Assembly: GCA_024224155.1 (NCBI GenBank)
Contig: JAAENP010000154.1
Coordinates: 62,001 to 126,000 of the forward strand
Direction of reading: 5' to 3'
DNA from: a bacterium
Lineage (GTDB): Bacteria > Acidobacteriota > Thermoanaerobaculia > Multivoradales > JAHEKO01
Length of the DNA: 64,000 bases
Made by a program: the position numbers and the translations under genes. Positions 1 to 7,843 of the stretch are shown piece after piece (within the stretch, counting starts at the first letter, position 1; each line of letters starts with the position of its first letter). The notes under the pieces were generated by a model. That model was not told the origin of the DNA. It saw nothing but the letters and a program-made list of their open reading frames with translations, and searched no databases.

Positions 1-1490
1 GTCAGGCCGCCGTTGTAGTACGCGAGGTCCGCACCGAGCGTGACCAGGGTGAGCGGCACGAGCAGTGCCGCGGGAGTTCGCCTGAGCCGGTGGAGAAGAA
101 GGACTCCGAGCGAGGCGAAACAGGCCAGCAAGCCCACCCAGGTCTGCCCTTTGAGAAACTCGACCGCGGTATCGAGCCGATCACCGACAGGTGGATGAAT
201 CGTGTTTTCTCGAACGAACCAGGCTCCGACTTCGGGTTTGAAGCTCAGGGTCAAGCAGAAGACCAGGACCACCAAGGTGACCACGGACGCCAGCGCGATC
301 GCGAAGTCTTCGCGAGCAGGTTCGTCGTCTTCGCGCCGATCGAGCAGGTGCTGCCAGCCCAGTCCCGCTCCGAAGGCCAGTGCTGTGGTGGTCAGGAGCA
401 TGAACTTCTCTGGATACCGGATCAGGTTGATCAACGGTAGTGAAGGAGCCAGCTGCGCATAGAGCGGGTTGTGGCGACCGAAGGCGAGCGCCAGCCCCAC
501 GAGCGCCAGTGTTACCCAAAACATTCGACCGGCAATCGGCCAGCGCACGAACGCCGCTAGCGCCAGGATCAGGGTCAGCTGACCGGCGTAGATGGAGATG
601 AGATACGGGAAGTCCTGGTCATGGAGCTTCCAGCCGAAGTACAGGTCTTCGTCGAGGCCCATCGGGTCGCCGTAGAGGCGGGGAAGGGCAAACTCGAGCA
701 GGCGCAACGGCGGCGTCGACCACACGGCCGACTCGGCTTCAGATGGGCCGCTACGACTCGAGCTCTGAACATGAGCCAGGGTCGGCACCAGTTGGACCGC
801 CGAGAGCAGCACGGCGAAGACCGCTACGAGAGTGAGGGAGCGGACGCGCCGCAGGGGATTGCCCTTGGACGTGAGGGCCATGCAGGCGACTGCGATGCTC
901 GATACGAGCGCGATGGCGGGCTCTCCGGCGAGCACCTGTATCGCCAGGCCGAAGCCGGGGAGCGCGCTCCTCAAGCTGATAGCGGGTCGATCCGGCGCCT
1001 CAAAGTAGCGGCGAGCCCAGAAGAGAGTCCAGGGCAGCCAGCTGGCGGAACAGTAGGTAGTTACGCCATTGACCGCCGAGAGCATCCCGCCGCCGGCGAA
1101 GAACGCGACCGCGGTCAAGGTCGCCGCGGCTCGCCCGCAGCCAAAGCTGCGTGCCGCGATCCAGGCTCCGGCGAAGGCGAACATTCCGTGCAGGACCAGG
1201 ATCCAGGAGACGGCAGTGTGGGCGGGCAAGACTAGGGCGAGCCAGGTGGGCGGATAGAAAGCCGCATAGTTCGGATTCGAGAGAACCGGCTGGCCGGCGT
1301 GGATAGTCGGGTTCCAGACCGGGAGTCCGTCCGTCACCAGGCTTGCAAAGGCCGCACGCAGCGGCACGTGGAAAATGGGTACGTCGCGAACGACCAGGAT
1401 TGCGCCACTCGCCAGGAGGTGGCCCAGGAAGACCGCGACGACGAGGATGCCGATGATCGCTACGCCGCCGCGGCTTACGAGTCGGTGCAC
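1..1490 (-). CDS. YfhO-like polytopic membrane protein (3' end cut by window edge)
   Basis: About 496 codons are visible and the frame stays open to base 1, so the C-terminus is missing. After a first hydrophobic helix comes VVRDVPIFHVPLR and then GLPVWNPTIHAGQPVLSNPN, the same loop architecture as the complete protein at 7844-10240 (FFRDVFNTHLEMKWW, then LVDPYRSGGQPHTGNPN). Many further membrane helices follow. YfhO-like and GT-C glycosyltransferases use such an acidic first loop for lipid-linked sugar transfer; the substrate cannot be told. The GTG start at 1490 overlaps the upstream M20 stop by 16 bases and has no clear ribosome-binding site, so the exact start is uncertain. Coexpression with the M20 gene is likely. 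Confidence 0.72.
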   Translation of the reverse strand, partial: MHRLVSRGGVAIIGILVVAVFLGHLLASGAILVVRDVPIFHVPLRAAFASLVTDGLPVWNPTIHAGQPVLSNPNYAAFYPPTWLALVLPAHTAVSWILVLHGMFAFAGAWIAARSFGCGRAAATLTAVAFFAGGGMLSAVNGVTTYCSASWLPWTLFWARRYFEAPDRPAISLRSALPGFGLAIQVLAGEPAIALVSSIAVACMALTSKGNPLRRVRSLTLVAVFAVLLSAVQLVPTLAHVQSSSRSGPSEAESAVWSTPPLRLLEFALPRLYGDPMGLDEDLYFGWKLHDQDFPYLISIYAGQLTLILALAAFVRWPIAGRMFWVTLALVGLALAFGRHNPLYAQLAPSLPLINLIRYPEKFMLLTTTALAFGAGLGWQHLLDRREDDEPAREDFAIALASVVTLVVLVFCLTLSFKPEVGAWFVRENTIHPPVGDRLDTAVEFLKGQTWVGLLACFASLGVLLLHRLRRTPAALLVPLTLVTLGADLAYYNGGL

Positions 1491-2914
1491 GCCGTGACCA
1501 CGTCTGAGTAGACCGCGAGGCCTTTGAGAAAGGCCCCGCGCGTGATGCGCTCGTCAACCGAGTGGATGCCGCCGGTTTCTTCGGCCGCCAGGGCAAAGGG
1601 TGAAAAGCCGTATGCGGGGATCCCGCGCTCTCTGAAGTATCGAGCATCGGTCACGCCGGGGATGAAAGCCGGTACCACCGGCGCGCTCTGGCCCAGGAGA
1701 AGCTCGAGACAGCGGTAGATCTCGTTGTCGAGTGGCGAGGCTTCCGCTCTGGAGGAGCTCAGAAGTACTTCGACTTCCACATAGTCGCCGAGCAGCTCGC
1801 GAATCTCTTCCAGCATCGCCTTCTCGTCGGCATCGGGAAGCAGGCGGATGTCTATCCTCGCCTCGGCCTTCTTCGGGACGACGTTGATCCGCTCCCCGGT
1901 TTCGATCACGTTGACTTGAATCGTATCCAGAAGGTAGTTGGCGACGCCTGGGAACAGCCGTTCGTTGGGCTTTTCGTCCTTGACGATATCGTCGAGCTCG
2001 GCGACCATCCTTCCGAAAAAATCACTCTGGTACGGTTTGACGGCTTCCAGATAACGGCGAGCCTCCGGCGTGACCCGGAAGTCCCTTGGCCGCTGGAGTA
2101 GCCGAGCGAGGCCGAGCGTCAGCTGGTGGGGTGCGCTGCCCGGATTGAGCATCGAGCCATGGCCTCCGCGGCCATACGAGGTCGCTTTTAGCCAGAGCGG
2201 GCGTTTCTGCGCCGTTTCGATGCCCCACCAAAAATGCCGGCCGGCGATCACGCGGTTGGCTCCACCTTCGCCGAGCACGGCAGCGGTGTCCGCGAACATC
2301 TCGGGGTGATGACGGATGAGCCAGCCGGTTCCCTGCGAACCTCCGCGCTCTTCGTCGGCGACCGCCAGGTAGACGACCGGACGTGTCTGGGGACCTCCTC
2401 GCCGGTGCAAATCGATGAAGGCCGCCAGCTGAGCTATGCCGAGGCTCTTGGCGTCTACGGCGCCGCGACCCCAGATCCAGCCGTTCTCCTCGAGTCCCGA
2501 GAAGGGCTCTTGGCTCCATCCCGGCCCCGGGGGGACGACGTCCATGTGGTGGGTCAGGACGAGGGCGCCGGCGCCCGGGGTCGGGGTCGCGGCCTCCAGT
2601 CGTGCGTAGAGGCTGGTGCGGCCCGAAGGCGTGACCAGCAGACGCGTCGGGATGCCCTCGCGGTGCAGGATCTCGCGCAGGTACTGGGCAGCTGCTTCCT
2701 CGCGGCCCGGAGGGTTTGTCGTGTCGAGCTTGAGGTAGCCGACGAACCATGCCAGAGCTTCGGGTGGGGCGGCGTGGCTCTTCTGGGCGCAGCTCGGAAA
2801 GAGTAGCAGCCCCGCGAGGGCGAGCGCGGACGGTAAGCCGAGGCTACCGCTCGGGGTCGTGCGTCGGCCGCCCGTCGGAGGAGCTCGTCTCACGACCTTT
2901 CTGACGTTCACCAT
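1475..2914 (-). CDS. M20-family metallopeptidase, exported
   Basis: 479 aa. The ATG at 2914 was preferred to one at 2959 because the protein then begins with a basic stretch and a hydrophobic export signal (SALALAGLLLFPSC, a weak lipobox at best). M20 signatures are intact: the metal-binding HHMDVVP near residue 123, GRGAVDAKS with the bridging Asp, ADEERGG with the catalytic and metal Glu pair, EGGA, the lid-domain GRGGHGS, and the C-terminal zinc ligand in IHSVDERI. The family hydrolyses peptide or N-acyl amide bonds with two zinc ions; the substrate here is unknown but probably periplasmic. It is followed with overlap by the YfhO-like gene. A paralogue with altered metal-site residues lies at 3766-5190. 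Confidence 0.87.
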   Translation of the reverse strand: MVNVRKVVRRAPPTGGRRTTPSGSLGLPSALALAGLLLFPSCAQKSHAAPPEALAWFVGYLKLDTTNPPGREEAAAQYLREILHREGIPTRLLVTPSGRTSLYARLEAATPTPGAGALVLTHHMDVVPPGPGWSQEPFSGLEENGWIWGRGAVDAKSLGIAQLAAFIDLHRRGGPQTRPVVYLAVADEERGGSQGTGWLIRHHPEMFADTAAVLGEGGANRVIAGRHFWWGIETAQKRPLWLKATSYGRGGHGSMLNPGSAPHQLTLGLARLLQRPRDFRVTPEARRYLEAVKPYQSDFFGRMVAELDDIVKDEKPNERLFPGVANYLLDTIQVNVIETGERINVVPKKAEARIDIRLLPDADEKAMLEEIRELLGDYVEVEVLLSSSRAEASPLDNEIYRCLELLLGQSAPVVPAFIPGVTDARYFRERGIPAYGFSPFALAAEETGGIHSVDERITRGAFLKGLAVYSDVVTACTDS

Positions 2915-2970
2915 GGGCAGCCGGGTCTGGAACTCAATTGTAACAAGGAAAGGGCCCATTGGCCGGAGGC

Positions 2971-3007
2971 AAAAAAAGAGGCGCCGCTCTCGCGAGAGCG
3001 GCGCCTC
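2971..3007 (-). terminator. Rho-independent terminator of the pilin gene
   Basis: A perfect 15+15 inverted repeat spans 2978-3007. Read on the minus strand, the hairpin is followed directly by seven T residues (2971-2977). It sits 27 bases after the pilin stop, so it should end the pilin transcript before the M20 gene at 2914. Confidence 0.88.
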
Positions 3008-3033
3008 CGGGTAGGTCGAGTTTAGGCGCTGGC

Positions 3034-3591
3034 TTAGCTGCCGGCGGCCTTGACCGTCTCGACACCGGCGGGGTACTGGACGAAGAAGCCGTCGGCCCAG
3101 ACGATGTCCTGGTTGTAGTCGGTCGCGATGAACGGACCCATGGTGTAGGAAGCGCTCGTAAAGGCATCGCCGCGGCCTGCGCTGCGAATACCCATGTAGG
3201 TCGGGTCGTCGAGCGCGGTGCCATGCTGGTAATCGTAGTCGTTACCCCAAGCGTCCTTGCCGGGCACCTGCTGGATATAGAACATGGTGTTGCTGACGAA
3301 GAGCGTGCTGAGCAATCCGTCGGCGGAGATGTCCGAGCTGAGGAGGGCCCAGTTGTAGGTGCTGCCCGAGCCCGCTGCGGCTGCGGAGTTCTGGTCCTGG
3401 TACCACGAGAACCACGCCGAGCCCACGTTGCGGATGTCGCCGACCGTGCGCTTCTGCTTGGCCTTCTGGAGAGCGTCCAGGAGGTTGGGAATGAGAATTG
3501 CCGCGATGATACCGATGATCGCGACGACGATAAGGAGCTCGATCAGGGTGAAACCCTTTTGGCCCCGGCGTCTGTTGAGTCTTGAAATCAT
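3034..3591 (-). CDS. Solitary type IV pilin / GspG-type major pilin
   Basis: 185 aa. The start at 3591 is fixed by an AGGAG eight bases upstream; it gives a short basic leader ending in QKG, then FTLIELLIVVAIIGIIAAIL. The prepilin peptidase should cut after Gly13; mature Phe1 and Glu5 are both present. The C-terminal half (GKDAWGNDYDYQ, YTMGPF, NQDIVWADGFFV) resembles the GspG-type globular domain. The gene is monocistronic: a sigma-54-type promoter lies at 3663-3679 and a strong terminator at 2971-3007, which suits an abundant, separately regulated filament subunit. Its assembly machine may be the operon at 18735-28656; this link is inference. Confidence 0.9.
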   Translation of the reverse strand: MISRLNRRRGQKGFTLIELLIVVAIIGIIAAILIPNLLDALQKAKQKRTVGDIRNVGSAWFSWYQDQNSAAAAGSGSTYNWALLSSDISADGLLSTLFVSNTMFYIQQVPGKDAWGNDYDYQHGTALDDPTYMGIRSAGRGDAFTSASYTMGPFIATDYNQDIVWADGFFVQYPAGVETVKAAGS

Positions 3592-3662
3592 GTTCTGGCT
3601 CCTTTTGCCTTCGGTTATGAAACTAAGCGATTTCAACGCTTTTCTGTCTGGACGGCTGAAGG

Positions 3663-3679
3663 AGCAGTATCCGTGCCAG
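3663..3679 (-). promoter_or_regulatory. Sigma-54 (-24/-12) promoter of the pilin gene
   Basis: The minus strand reads CTGGCACG, four bases (GATA), then CTGCT. This matches the RpoN consensus YTGGCACG-N4-TTGCW with one mismatch and keeps the invariant GG-N10-GC spacing. The predicted transcript starts near 3651, giving a leader of about 60 bases before the pilin ATG at 3591. Pilin genes of Pseudomonas, Geobacter and Myxococcus are known RpoN targets. Confidence 0.78.
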
Positions 3680-3726
3680 ACTCAAAAGACACCTGAATCA
3701 AAGGGTTTCCTGGGAAGAAATCGGAC

Positions 3727-3769
3727 CCGGCCGACAATAATTGACGGCCGGCCTGTCGGTCTCTGTCAG
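3727..3769. promoter_or_regulatory. Inverted repeat and TGTC repeats upstream of the sigma-54 promoter
   Basis: CCGGCCG at 3727-3733 and CGGCCGG at 3745-3751 form a 7-bp inverted repeat around an AT-rich loop. Beyond it two CTGTC(A/G)G copies lie ten bases apart (3753-3759 and 3763-3769). The block is about 75-120 bases upstream of the predicted pilin start site, where an enhancer-binding protein would bind; PilR in Pseudomonas recognises TGTC clusters. The hairpin could instead terminate the M20-like gene ending at 3766, although no strong T-run follows. Confidence 0.4.
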
Positions 3770-5190
3770 CCCGCGATTCCCTCGACCGCGCGCCTGTAAA
3801 TCTCGAGCCCGGACACGTAGCCCGGCAGCGACATCCGCTCGTTGGGACCGTCGACGCGAAAGGTGTCGGTCGAAAAGACGACGAAAGGAGAGAAGCCATA
3901 CGATGGAATACCCAGCTGGCGAAAAAAGCGCGAATCGGTAGCGCTCCAGGGCAGGAAATACGGTCCAACCGCGGTGTCCGGGTAGACACTCTCGACCGCT
4001 TCGGCAAGGGCGGCGAGGGCTGGATGATCGGGAGGACTTCCGTGTCGCGCTCCCAAGGGTTCGGCGATCTGGAAGGTGAGGCCGTGCGACAACCACTCGG
4101 GCAGCAGCTCTTTGCGCGCATCGTCGAGGTCTTGACCGGGAAGGAGATGCAGCATGACTTTCATTCGGAAGCCCCCACCGGGATCGGGCTCAGGGGCGAA
4201 GGCGGCGATTTCGTTGCGGAACATCGCGCGTAGGAAGGGCGGAAGCTGCTGGAAGCTGCCGGGCTGAGCGAGCAGGTTGTCGGGCGTCAGCAGCGTTTCG
4301 CGATAGAGATCTCGATCCCGCGACCCGCCATAGTCCTTGAAGAAGCGACTCGTCTCGGGGGTCATCAGCGGCGCTCGAAAGTGCTCGTTGTGTTCGATCA
4401 GCTGCAGTCGGAGATCCTGGAGCTGCCTCTCTGAGCTCGAGCAGAAGTGGCCTGTGGCGAAGCGCTTCTGAGCGAACTCGATGCCCCAGTATTTGATTTC
4501 TTGCCGGTTGATCGGCTCCACGATGCCGCCCTCGGTGAGGACCATCCAGAACCTCTCGGTCAGTTCGGGATGCCGCTCCAGGATCCAGCGAGTGCCAAGC
4601 TCGCTGCCGACCTCCTCGCTGCCAGTCGCCAGGAAGATCACTGATTTCTCCGGCTTTTTCTGACGCTCGATCAGATTCTTGAGGGCAAGAAGTTGAACGA
4701 TCGCCACGCTCTTCATGTCGAAAACGCCGCGACCGTACAACCAGGCCTGGCTGATCTCGGCTGCGAACGGATCGAAGTCCCAGCTCTCGGGCTCCACGAT
4801 CGGGAAGACATCGATGTGGTTGTGGAGGACCAGAGCTTCCGGACTCGCGCCCTCGAGAATCGCCCAGACGTTGGCTTCCTTCTCTCCGAGCCGCTCCACG
4901 GTCGGCACGAGTCCCATTCCTGCCAGCTCGTCGGCCAAGAACTCGGCACCCGCCAGCTCGCTGCCGGTAACCGAACTGGTGTCGATTCGCATGTAGCGTC
5001 GCAGCAAGTCGACCTCGGGCATCGCGGCGTAGTCGATCTGAGTCCAGTCTTGATCTTGGTCCAGCTCCGACGGGCGCTCGAAGAACCAGGTCAGGAAGAG
5101 AACGATGCCGACCGCCAGGGTGGCCGTGCCGTAGAGCAGCAGTCTTTTGCGCGTGTCCGAGAGCGGTCTGCGGCGGGCGGGTTCGCTCAT
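3766..5190 (-). CDS. Membrane-anchored M20-like peptidase with altered metal site
   Basis: 474 aa, ATG at 5190. After a basic N-terminus there is one membrane helix (LLLYGTATLAVGIVLFLTW), so the catalytic domain should be periplasmic. The first metal motifs are kept: LHNHIDVFP, GRGVFDMKS and ATGSEEVG. Two conserved histidines are not: the lid-domain GGHGS of its neighbour at 1475-2914 is replaced by ATGHFCSSSE, and the C-terminal HSVDERI-type zinc ligand is VDGPNERM, with Asp (codon GAC) for His. It may be a weak or changed enzyme, or a binding protein. It shares a 97-base divergent promoter region with the glycosyltransferase at 5288. Confidence 0.82.
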   Translation of the reverse strand: MSEPARRRPLSDTRKRLLLYGTATLAVGIVLFLTWFFERPSELDQDQDWTQIDYAAMPEVDLLRRYMRIDTSSVTGSELAGAEFLADELAGMGLVPTVERLGEKEANVWAILEGASPEALVLHNHIDVFPIVEPESWDFDPFAAEISQAWLYGRGVFDMKSVAIVQLLALKNLIERQKKPEKSVIFLATGSEEVGSELGTRWILERHPELTERFWMVLTEGGIVEPINRQEIKYWGIEFAQKRFATGHFCSSSERQLQDLRLQLIEHNEHFRAPLMTPETSRFFKDYGGSRDRDLYRETLLTPDNLLAQPGSFQQLPPFLRAMFRNEIAAFAPEPDPGGGFRMKVMLHLLPGQDLDDARKELLPEWLSHGLTFQIAEPLGARHGSPPDHPALAALAEAVESVYPDTAVGPYFLPWSATDSRFFRQLGIPSYGFSPFVVFSTDTFRVDGPNERMSLPGYVSGLEIYRRAVEGIAG

Positions 5191-5287
5191 GGAGCGCCAA
5201 AGTCTAGCAGCCGACTTCGCGCCTCGAAGCGGCATCGAGTCGTGCTGCCCACGCCGAGGTTAGAATCTCTCGGAAGGTCTCTCTCCG

Positions 5288-6874
5288 ATGGCACAGAACC
5301 AACGCGAGCGCCGCTATCTTGTCGGGGTCCTGATCCTCGGGTTGACAGCATGCCTGGGCTATCTCGGGGTCGAGCTCTTCTTTCTCGACGGCGGCCTGGG
5401 GTTTCCCCTGGACGACTCCTGGATTCACCTCCAGTTCGCTCGCAATCTCTCGCTGGGCGACGGCTTGACGTACAACCCCGGCGAGCCGGTTGCCGGATCA
5501 ACGGCACCTCTGTGGACCGCCGTGCTGTCGATCCTGTTTCTTCTGCCCGGCCCGGTGACGATCTGGGTCAAGCTCGTCGGGATCGCGATCACGATCGCCG
5601 CCTTGCATGCAGTTTTCGTCCTTGGCCGGGAGCTCGGATTGGGGACGGGATTGGCGGCCTTCGCCACGGCGATGACTGCCTTCACGAGTTGGATCCTGTG
5701 GGCGGCCCTCTCGGGGATGGAGATTCCGCTGTTCGTGCTGCTGTCCCTGTGGGGAATCATCCTGCATCTGCGCGAGAAACAGCGGAACGCGGGCAGCCTG
5801 TGGGCATTTGCGGCTCTGGCGCTGTCGGCGCTGGCGCGCCCGGAGGGATTCTTGCTCGTCCTGCTTGCCGGCGTCGATCGCATGTTGCAGTGGGACCGTT
5901 CGGATACCGGGGAGTTGAAGCTGGGGATCGGAGGATGGCGCGCCGTTATCAAAGGGGTCGTGGCCGGATTGATTCTGATTACCCCGATTGTCGTGCTCAA
6001 CTGGAGCTTCAGCTCCTCGTTGCTGCCGACCACGTTCGGCGCCAAGTCCAGCGGCACGATCCGACTGCTGCCGGACCTTCGCTATCTCTACGAGGTGGTA
6101 AGCGTATTCATCCGGGCACAGCCCTACATGCTCTTCTTGAGTCTGGGCGGCGTCGTGGTTCTGGTCGAGCGGCTCGGGACGAAAAGGGATCGGGGCTTGC
6201 TGCCCGGTCTCTGGCTGGTGGGACTGCCGCTGGCGTATTCGCTGATCAGCCCGCCGGGTAAGTACTTGTTAGGCAACTTCGGACGCTATTTCTATCCGCT
6301 GTTCCCGATCCTGATCCTGCTCGGTACGCTGGCGATCGCTCGGGCGGCCCGGGCGATAGGTCCCAAGATCACGGTCGGCGGGCTTGCACTCCCCTTGCGG
6401 GCGGCGGTCATGCTGCTTCTGTTCTGGCCCACGGTCTCGACTTCGGCCTTGGGCGCGGGCCGCTACATCCAGGCGGTCGCGAATATCGAAGACGGAGACG
6501 TGCAGATGGCGAAGTGGCTCGCCGAGAGAGTCGATCCCAGAGCGCTCCTGGCGGTCAACGACGTCGGTGCCCTCAAGTACTTTCTGCCAAACCGCGTCGT
6601 CGACCTCGCCGGGATCATCCATCCGCGCGTGTCAGGCTACATTCGAGATGCCAAGGCCTCGGGCGGTGATTGGCGAAATGGAGTTCTGCGCATCCTGGAA
6701 GAGACCCGCCCTGATTTTCTGGTGATCTTCCCCGGCTGGTACCCGGGCCTCGGAAGCCTGAATTCGGGCTTTGTGCCGCTGTACGAGCTCGAGATTCCGG
6801 ACAACATCGCTATGGGCGGGGATCGAATCGTGGTCTACAGCACACCCTGGACGCGCTATCCGCTGGCCCCGTAG
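5288..6874 (+). CDS. GT-C-type membrane glycosyltransferase (GT39-like)
   Basis: 528 aa with about ten membrane helices. The first periplasmic loop has LDDSWIHLQFARNL followed by LTYNPGEPVAGSTAPLW, the acidic-pair loop and layout typical of GT-C enzymes that use polyprenyl-phosphate sugars. The C-terminal third (from about residue 400) is a soluble domain with LLAVNDVGALKYFLPN and VVDLAGIIHPR. It probably moves a sugar from a lipid carrier to a cell-envelope acceptor; donor and acceptor are unknown. The ATG has a purine-rich upstream region but no perfect Shine-Dalgarno. The convergent UbiA-family gene begins 29 bases after its stop. Confidence 0.78.
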   Translation: MAQNQRERRYLVGVLILGLTACLGYLGVELFFLDGGLGFPLDDSWIHLQFARNLSLGDGLTYNPGEPVAGSTAPLWTAVLSILFLLPGPVTIWVKLVGIAITIAALHAVFVLGRELGLGTGLAAFATAMTAFTSWILWAALSGMEIPLFVLLSLWGIILHLREKQRNAGSLWAFAALALSALARPEGFLLVLLAGVDRMLQWDRSDTGELKLGIGGWRAVIKGVVAGLILITPIVVLNWSFSSSLLPTTFGAKSSGTIRLLPDLRYLYEVVSVFIRAQPYMLFLSLGGVVVLVERLGTKRDRGLLPGLWLVGLPLAYSLISPPGKYLLGNFGRYFYPLFPILILLGTLAIARAARAIGPKITVGGLALPLRAAVMLLLFWPTVSTSALGAGRYIQAVANIEDGDVQMAKWLAERVDPRALLAVNDVGALKYFLPNRVVDLAGIIHPRVSGYIRDAKASGGDWRNGVLRILEETRPDFLVIFPGWYPGLGSLNSGFVPLYELEIPDNIAMGGDRIVVYSTPWTRYPLAP

Positions 6875-6903
6875 GCGAGCTTGTTCGCCGATCTTCGGCC
6901 GGT

Positions 6904-7776
6904 CTAGAAGAAGTAGACGATGCCGAGAACCGCGCAGCCCCAAAGCAGGATATTCAGAATCGAGGGCAAGTCTCGAACGACAGCCTCCGTCGGGTTGACC
7001 TGCTCGGGGACCTGATACATCAAATACAGGTAGCGGAAGATTCCGAATAGAACGAACGGCATCGTATAGACCAGAAAGTCGGTATTGAATCGCTCCACGG
7101 TTTCCGGTGCCACCGAATAGAGTGCATAGGAGACAACCGAGGAGGCGGTCACGACGTTGATCATCTGATCAAGAAAGCCGGCGCTGTAGTGCGACAGCAC
7201 GAGTCGCTGAGCGGTCGCCTCGTCGGCCAGCAGCATCAACTCATGCCGTCGCTTCGAGAAGGCGAGAAACAGGGCCAGGAAGATCGTGCACAGCAGCAGC
7301 CAGGCGGAGATGTCGACGGAGATCGCCGCACCGCCACCGAGAACGCGAAGCACGAAGCCCAGACTGACGATCATCACGTCTAGAATGACCACTCTCTTGA
7401 GTCCCAAGCTGTAGAGTGCGTTGAGAGCGAGGTAACTGAGAACCACGACCATGAAACCGGTACCGAGCCAGGTGCCCCCGATGACGACCCCGACAACGAG
7501 CAAGGCGGCGAAGCCCAGGGCCAGGGCCGGGGATATGGTCCCAGCCGCCAGCGGTCGGAGCTTCTTGAGCGGGTGCTTGCGGTCCAGATGACGGTCGCGA
7601 TAGTCGTTGAATATGTAGACGACGCTCGAGGCGGCGCAAAAACACGTGAACGCAACCAGAGTGCGTGCCACGGCAGAGGGGACATGCAGCAGCTGAGCGA
7701 ACACCAGGGGCGCCAGCACGAAGACGTTCTTGGGCCAGTGCGCCGGTCGCGAGAGCTTGAGCAGGGCGGCGAGCAT
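6904..7776 (-). CDS. UbiA-family prenyltransferase, decaprenyl-phosphate phosphoribosyltransferase-like
   Basis: 290 aa, polytopic. The prenyl-diphosphate motif is NDYRDRHLDRKHP near residue 65, and the second Asp-containing motif is YSLGLKRVVILDVMIVS. The beginning, LKLSRPAHWPKNVFVLAPL, is characteristic of the Rv3806c-like branch, which transfers phosphoribose from PRPP to a polyprenyl phosphate in arabinose-lipid synthesis. The DprE1/DprE2 partners are not in this window. The ATG at 7776 was preferred to a GTG at 7842 because it fits the family N-terminus and leaves 67 bases to the divergent gene. Assignment to the phosphoribosyl branch is likely but not proven. Confidence 0.82.
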   Translation of the reverse strand: MLAALLKLSRPAHWPKNVFVLAPLVFAQLLHVPSAVARTLVAFTCFCAASSVVYIFNDYRDRHLDRKHPLKKLRPLAAGTISPALALGFAALLVVGVVIGGTWLGTGFMVVVLSYLALNALYSLGLKRVVILDVMIVSLGFVLRVLGGGAAISVDISAWLLLCTIFLALFLAFSKRRHELMLLADEATAQRLVLSHYSAGFLDQMINVVTASSVVSYALYSVAPETVERFNTDFLVYTMPFVLFGIFRYLYLMYQVPEQVNPTEAVVRDLPSILNILLWGCAVLGIVYFF

Positions 7777-7843
7777 CCGCCGTATCTTATGGGACCGGAG
7801 GGCGCCGACCGCCGGCTGCTCTTCGCCGGTGCGGAGATCCACG

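Noticed and set aside
4693-6261. A 522-codon plus-strand open frame
   Set aside because: It crosses the M20-like gene on the other strand and a different frame of the glycosyltransferase; no ribosome-binding site or domain.
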